Shown piece by piece: positions 58,070 through 64,000 of a stretch of 64,000 nt of DNA (positions are counted from its first letter, which is position 1; each line of letters starts with the position of its first letter). The notes under the pieces were generated by a model. It was not told the origin of the DNA and did no database searches. It was given only the letters and a program-made list of their open reading frames with translations. The stretch is taken from contig OY720098.1 of NCBI GenBank assembly GCA_963082875.1, positions 10,230,001 through 10,294,000 on the forward strand, in the 5' to 3' direction. The translations under genes and the position numbers were made by a program. The stretch is from Corella eumyota (Eukaryota > Chordata > Ascidiacea > Phlebobranchia > Corellidae).

Positions 58070-61000
58070 GATATGGTGATTTTTACGACGTGATAAAAGT
58101 TAAACATTTGGTTGTAGGGCCAGTTTAACCTTGAGCAGAGCAACCTTCCGGTATATTATTTTATTTTTTTTGTAGAGTCTTTAACGCATTATAAGTCTTG
58201 TTATATTTTCATTTTTTTGATCATACCAGGATAGATTAGAGTTAAGTTTGTCATACAGATTATTCAGGTTTATTTATATTTTGTATGGATTTTGGTTGAT
58301 TGATTACATATTTGTTTTATTATTTATTTTACCATAATCTTGTTTGGTGTTATTAAACACTAGTGAGTGTTGTATAGTTGTGATAGGCCTATTAGTGAGC
58401 TCCATTTGTGTATTTGTGGTGTGTGTTAGACAGCTTGCATTATGGTGAGCCGCTTACTTAAAGGGTGCAAGGATCTTAAAAACAAAGAAAATTCATTTTT
58501 GGATCAAGTTGTCTTGACTAAAATTCCAGTATATTACATTGTAAGGATGACCTTATACCTTATTCTCATCTTAAAGACAAGATGATATTTTTTTTTTTTC
58601 AAAAAGCAAGGCAGTGCTTTTTGATATATTGCTTAATGAACTCGAATTCGGCGACAAGGAGCCGTCGAAACTTCTCTGCCAAATGATGAAATGTGTAAAC
58701 TTTACACAAGATGAGACAACCTCAAGTCTTGTCAGGCACCTTTTCTTTCAGAAGTTGCCGCCACAGATTACCCTCGTCTTCGAGCAGCGCGACGACATGT
58801 CGCTCGAAGAGCTCGCGAACACCGCTGACAAAATGATGCCCGCGGCAAGAAAAATGAATAACCCCAACAGATGGAAAAAAGTTCTTCTCGTCCTGAGAAT
58901 AATCAGGAGCTTATAAATAAATTATTAGGCGAAAGAATCGCTAACCTGTCTAAATAAATGAATACAATGGCCCGCGCGGAGCCCCAAAATAGCGATGCTA
59001 TGAAAAACACTTACCCATTTAATCCCGCCGGCAAGAATTTACTCTTAGCTGTCCTAGCGGAAGAAATCCCCGTACTCACGGAAGAAATAATGAAAATTCA
59101 GTGCAAAACACTTCGAGGTACGCCTATTCACCTCGACCTATCGTTCCGTCTTTTCCACAAAGACGTCCCGATAACCCAGGTTATTGTTACGCCCACAGTA
59201 GGTACGGAGACAAGGCCTACAATTGTACTCCACCTTGTACCTACCGACAAAAAAACTACCAAAGACCCATGGCTCGCAGGTGAGTCATGGGGCCATAAAG
59301 AAGGTTTTACACCATCAAGATGTAAATATTATCAATAACACTTTATTGTACGTATTTGCCTTTAATGTTAATCGATGTTTTCTTATCGATTCCGGTTCAA
59401 ATTATAATCTCATGTCTAACCCAACCGAACAACGACGGAAAACAGCCATTCAATACCTTTCAGCAGCAAACGGGACCCTTATCCCCGTTTATGGCAAACA
59501 GGATTTGACTCTTGACTTTGGAATGACTGTAAACTTTACAGCCGAGTTTCTTTATACTTCTATTGAAACTCATATCATCGGTAGTTCTTTTTTGTCAGAA
59601 CACGCTTTAGCGATTGATTTCTCAAATAAACGATTAACTTATACACCGTCGCAAGAATCTTGCGAACTCCTTGACTCTCCACTTTCCAAACCGGTGGAAA
59701 AAGCTTTTGCTGGTTTGTGTCGAGCTAAGGTGATCCCGAACCCAGTTACAACGGTGCATTCTCTACGGGACAAAGATGAAAGATGGACCGACCACATACC
59801 GACCACAGAAGAAAGCCCGTCTGAGAACTTTGTTACTATTGATTCATTTGAGGAATGCGAGGAGCTAGCGGATGAGACGTCATCTTCTTCTCACATCTCA
59901 AATTCCTCTCATGCTATGGTATCGCAACCTTCATCGGGATCCACGGGTAAATTCTTCGAACCCAAGGACCGACTGCCAATGTGTAAACGCGGATTCGTTT
60001 CAAACAACACGTTTCCCTGCAAACAATAAGAAGAAAAACCCCCCCAAACCCAATAAGAAGTCTACGGATTCAAACCAGCCCGTCTTACCCCCCGTCTCAC
60101 CAGCAGTATTCGACAGATATTTCCTATCCAGAAATTTGCGTTTATTTGAGGAAAATCGTTGACGAGTTCCCAGCTCTTTTAGAAAAGGAGTTCAGTAAAG
60201 GATATTTACTGCACAATTTTACCCACAGAATCGACACGGGCACTTTGCTTCCTGTTACTTGTAAAGCTCGTCGACTCTCGCCTGAAAACTATAAAATAGT
60301 TGAGAAGAAACTCAACGACATGCTTGATCAAGGCATTATCAGGCTATCTAATTCCGCCTATTCCAGTCCTTTACACTTAGTCGAGAAGAAGGACAAATCA
60401 ATTCGACTACTCTGTGATTATCGTGCCTTAAATCGTGTGACCAAAAGAGATTCGTTTATAATGCCTAACCTACACGATTTTACGGCTGAATTAGCAGGCA
60501 TGACCATTTTTTTCTCAGCTAGACCTAGTCAATGCCTACTATAACGTAGCAGTACATCCCGATGATATACATAAAACATGTATACAAACCAACATAATGA
60601 CATTTGAGTATTTAGTGTTGGCTTTTGGATTGTGTAACAGTGCTGCTTCTTTCGTTAAATTTATGTTTTATGTATTACGTGGAATCAAAAACATATTTGT
60701 ATATATGGACGATATTATCGTGTTTTCTAAAGATGTGCTTATCCACGAACAAACACTCAGAGAAGTTTTAACTAAATTAAACTATTATGGCTGTCAATTA
60801 AGGTACGCTACTACATTCATTGAAATACAAGAACCTTTTTGCAACAAGACCGTTTATAGCTTATCGCAGATTTGCCAACGATACAACAAAAATCGGACAA
60901 CTTCATTACGAAAACCTCATTTTTAAGTCGGTAACACTACTTGAGAATTTTAAATATGGCCGTTCGTTTACTTTTAAAGTACTCGATAGTTTTGTAGTTT

Positions 61001-61802
61001 TTGAGAATTATTCGTTAATATCCTCTAAGGCCCACATCACTAAGATGAGGCCGACCCCTAACCATGTTTCTATTAAGAATTTCAGTATACACGACTACGT
61101 CACTGCTTCAACGATGTACCAAAATGACCAGCAATTCTCGTTCGAAGACATAAACAGTTTGGCCGGACAAGTTGCGAGATCATCCATAACGAACGAAAAG
61201 TTTGAACGACTTATGCGAGGGACCGGTAAATTTAACCAAAACATAGACATGGACTATTTGTCTGAGGAGTTTGATGGTTTGATAAGTTCTGGCTTTCTTA
61301 GAGCCATGTCTAAAATTACTAACCCGATATTTAACGTATTTTTCTTTATTAGTTATTGTTTATCCCAATTCTGGGGTTTATTTTTTACCTGGTACTTTTC
61401 GAGGTACCTCATTCATTATTGCAGAAACAGGTTGAACGAACCAAATCAAAGTCCGACAAACCAGAACGCGAACCCAGATCAACCACTTAATGGCACGGCT
61501 TAAAGACAAGAAACATAACAATGGGAGGTTTTGTTGTTATATTCTTATAAAAAAAATACATTAACATCGTTTTTAATCTTTTCCCAAATCACCAACATTT
61601 GTTATTATTTTATTTCGCCTATAAACAGATTAATCGTAATGTATCCTTATATTCTTATACCGTTTCCATTTTTATTAGTAATATGTTATATTTAGTTACT
61701 CGTATAATCTATATCAATATAATGACGACAGACTTATAATTTATTTCGCTGATCCTTGAATTATTTTACAGTAACCATAATTCTCTTCTAAACGGGTGGT
61801 AG

Positions 61803-62939
61803 TGTAGGAAAAGCACTTAGCATCGCAATCAATTACGCTGCAAAGGCTTTCCTAGCCTCAAAACAGCTGTGATGCTAGTTCACAAAGAACGGCAAGAAAT
61901 GGCCAAAATCACCTGCATTGACAGCCGTGATGTAATTTCCGTCGCAAAACTGGGGGTATCAAAAACAAAAATATTTACAAACTTTGTCAACACTATTAAC
62001 CAGAACCAACCCATTATGAAGTACAAAAAAGAATATGAAAGAACCCCTTCTCAGGCAAAATAATAACTTTCGTTCTGTGAACCCAAATAACTGTGCAAAC
62101 TCGCTGCCATCCTATGCGGTTAAAAGCCGTACAAATTTATTAACAATAAGAGAATTGCAAAGAAACAATATTCATATGTATTGGTTACTTAAAAGGGTAT
62201 AAAAACTAAGAAATACCTTTTTATTCAAGGACAGATCTGATTACCCATAAGGTAATTAGAATTACCAAATTTATTGCGTCATTATATTGAGATAGTTAAA
62301 CATTGTATAGACGCTATGTATGTACATATCATCGCCCCAATTTTGGATTTAGGTTATATCTCGATAACATTTCCTGTTGTTGTTCAGTTTTTACTATATA
62401 GTAAAAACCTAAAAAAAAACATTATCAATAGTGACATAGTTTTTCTATGTATGCGTCAGATTTTGACTGAATATATTTTTTCCTGAATCTTGTGATAATT
62501 AATTAATTTGATATAGAATTACCATCCATTTTTAATTGACAGTGAAACGTACAGCCATGTAATGTAGTTTTGTATTAATTAACCCAGTATATTATTTATT
62601 TTCGCATCGCAGAATAATTTAGTTTGTGTCTATTATGTACCATTTGATTAATGTGTCGCTTTACGTGGAAGGAGAAGTTGTGAGTGTGTTGTATTTTTTT
62701 GATAATTGTGATTGTGGAGAAAGAAGTTGGTGTATTTTATATGATAATGATGTTAGTTTAGAAATGATTTAGCGTAATGTAATATTGTAATATTATCGCC
62801 CCCATTTTTGTATATATATTGTTACCAATAAAGTATGTTAGCCAGAATTCTATTTGATAAGATTTTAACTAGGAATTTAGTTAAGTATTTTAATACACTG
62901 CTGGACCTTTCTGTTACTCTCCTGACCCAATTCCCTACA
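61803..62939 (+). repeat. 3' LTR of the Gypsy-type element
   Basis: Copy of 56933-58069 at a constant offset of 4,870 bp, same length, about 99.7 percent identical by eye. It has the same terminal TGTAGG/CCTACA, TATA-like box (62198) and AATAAA (62827). Confidence 0.95.
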
Positions 62940-62943
62940 CATA

Positions 62944-63964
62944 AAACAGTGTAAACCAAACGAAGTTCAATAATGTATATTATATTATTTTAATTTCCTT
63001 TAATAAATTTTGCATTTCTTAAATCCTATAACAAGACTGAGCTATCTTGCTTTATAGGAACTGAATACAGTAATCTGCTTAAGGAAATTAAAGTTTAAAA
63101 ATAACTAGAAGACTCACGTTCCATCTTATACTTTAAGTTTTGGTTACATATTTTATTTTTAAATCCAAAAAAAATTCACAAAAAATCGATTTAATTCCAA
63201 ATCGTTCTTGAAACATCTACATCACCAAAAACGAATTAGCATTATAAACAATTTTCTAAATCCCTTAAGATCTTCTCATTTTAATCTGGGTTTTACCGTG
63301 AAATCAAGGAGGAAACAAACTTATCGTGGTAGGAAGTAGTAGCTAAGTGATGGAAAAAAGTTAAATTTAGATTTGGTAAAGGTTGCCTTTGACGTAGATC
63401 CGGCAAGTTTGTGTAAACGACTGCAATTAGCGAAAACTTTGATTATTATGTCTCTGCCGGATTAGTATACTTACGGTTAAAAATTAGATCACTTTTCGCT
63501 GATCGCGCACGATTGAAATCATCGTTTTAATTAATGAAGGAAAAATGACGAAACAAATCTTACGTCAAGTGCGGTGAGGTAATTTTTTACCAATTTACAA
63601 TGGCTAGGTTGTTTTTAAAGCTTCTGCGATCTAGCATGCCCTCTGGTCTTCTTTATCATTACATTTTGATTGGGTAAGATTACGTGATTTCTGCCTATAA
63701 ATACGGGACACAAACATACGTTAATTACAAGTCTGGGTTTAAGGTAGCCAAATACAATAAAATTGTACATGGTTTACCTTTAAAAGACGTGTGGATCTTT
63801 TATTAAAACTGAAGATTGCTGACTTTTCTGAGAATAGAATTGTAAATCTTAAATATAATCTTACGTGGTAGTTATTACGTGATTGGGTCCAAAGCAAGTT
63901 ATTATTTTAACAAAATTTATTTTTAGATATATTTTAAAAAATATTAAAAAATTCAAAACAAAAA
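62944..63964. other. Host DNA right of the LTR element, with a probable promoter
   Basis: This 1-kb region resumes ordinary host sequence after the target duplication. It has a good TATA box at 63696 (GCCTATAAATACGGG) and, about 230 bp further on, an acceptor-like TTTTTAG at 63921-63927 just before an ATG. A candidate donor (TTTAAG|GTAGCC near 63743) would define a short 5' untranslated exon. Confidence 0.45.
63696..63703 (+). promoter_or_regulatory. TATA box of the gene at the right edge
   Basis: TATAAATA in a locally less AT-rich context (GCCTATAAATACGGGACAC), positioned suitably for a transcript that begins near 63725 and reaches the ATG at 63965. Confidence 0.5.
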
Positions 63965-64000
63965 ATGAAGGTTTTAATTATCGCCTTTTGTTTAACCTTC
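63965..64000 (+). CDS. Start of a probable secreted protein gene, cut by window edge
   Basis: Twelve codons are visible, MKVLIIAFCLTF, a typical start of a signal peptide (Lys then a hydrophobic core). The ATG has an A-rich start context (CAAAAAATGA) and is preceded by a plausible intron acceptor and an upstream TATA box. Nothing can be said about the mature protein. Confidence 0.5.
   Translation, partial: MKVLIIAFCLTF

Larger units (their letters stand above)
56933..62939 (+). mobile_element. Ty3/Gypsy-type LTR retrotransposon, fossil, young, broken
   Basis: The 6.0-kb element has two 1,137-bp LTRs, a 4-bp target duplication and an internal region of about 3.7 kb. Recognisable parts in order are gag-like capsid sequence (about 58440-58970; ELEFGDKEPSKLLCQMMK and LPPQITLVF resemble gag capsid C-terminal domains), an aspartic protease (LIDSGSNYNL near 59386), reverse transcriptase (about 60150-60800, with IFVYMDDIIVFSKD) and a C-terminal open frame with membrane segments (60820-61503) that may be env-like. 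A purine-rich stretch precedes the right LTR. The copy is broken, with several breaks, and its internal region is shorter than is usual for the family. The LTRs differ at only about three positions, so the insertion is recent. Assignment to Ty3/Gypsy rests on domain content and target-site length. Confidence 0.9.
56929..62943. repeat. Target-site duplication (CATA) flanking the LTR element
   Basis: CATA at 56929-56932 immediately precedes the left LTR and CATA at 62940-62943 immediately follows the right LTR. A 4-bp duplication is normal for Ty3/Gypsy integrases and confirms that the element's outer ends are its true integration ends. Confidence 0.85.

Overview
The window is nuclear DNA of an animal. 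Every recognisable gene is a multi-exon, eukaryotic gene with GT-AG introns of roughly 70-1,500 bp, the base composition is strongly AT-rich, and the families present (TM6SF, cGMP-dependent kinase, PARP14-like, phospholipid scramblase, MBD4, SLC49A4, GTP cyclohydrolase I, aftiphilin) are metazoan. Gene density (ten genes or gene pieces in about 57 kb of host DNA) suggests a compact invertebrate genome. An ascidian tunicate is my best guess, but this is inference and nothing in the window proves it. Exon models below were built by hand from splice signals, codon phase and family resemblance. For the full-length genes every intron phase closes on one reading frame.

Layout: 1-1,630 (-) TM6SF-like membrane protein, cut by the left edge. 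6,297-14,868 (+) a 992-residue cGMP-dependent protein kinase relative with an intact kinase but altered nucleotide pockets. 15,985-27,026 (+) a 28-exon, 1,790-residue PARP14-like mono-ADP-ribosyltransferase. 27,806-29,286 (+) a degenerate 3' part of a mitochondrial processing peptidase alpha gene. 29,621-31,034 (-) phospholipid scramblase, divergent from an intronless MBD4-type DNA glycosylase at 31,452-32,000 (+). 32,234-35,383 (-) SLC49A4/DIRC2-like lysosomal transporter. 36,755-38,543 (-) GTP cyclohydrolase I. 38,544-45,029 holds no gene I can support, but has a TTA microsatellite and a ~127-bp tandem repeat. 45,030-49,440 (+) a secreted protein of uncertain family. 50,193-55,255 (+) aftiphilin. 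56,933-62,939 a young Ty3/Gypsy-type LTR retrotransposon with near-identical 1,137-bp LTRs and a 4-bp target duplication. 63,965 to the right edge: probable start of another secreted-protein gene.

The genes do not form one pathway. Themes that recur are signalling (PKG), ADP-ribosylation and macrodomain reading (PARP14-like), membrane lipid and trafficking proteins (TM6SF, scramblase, SLC49A4, aftiphilin), DNA repair (MBD4) and tetrahydrobiopterin synthesis (GCH1). The most unusual features are sequence-level departures from family norms: a PKG whose cyclic-nucleotide pockets have lost key residues, a scramblase with a substituted calcium loop, an MBD4 without introns or an MBD domain, and an orphan piece of a peptidase gene.
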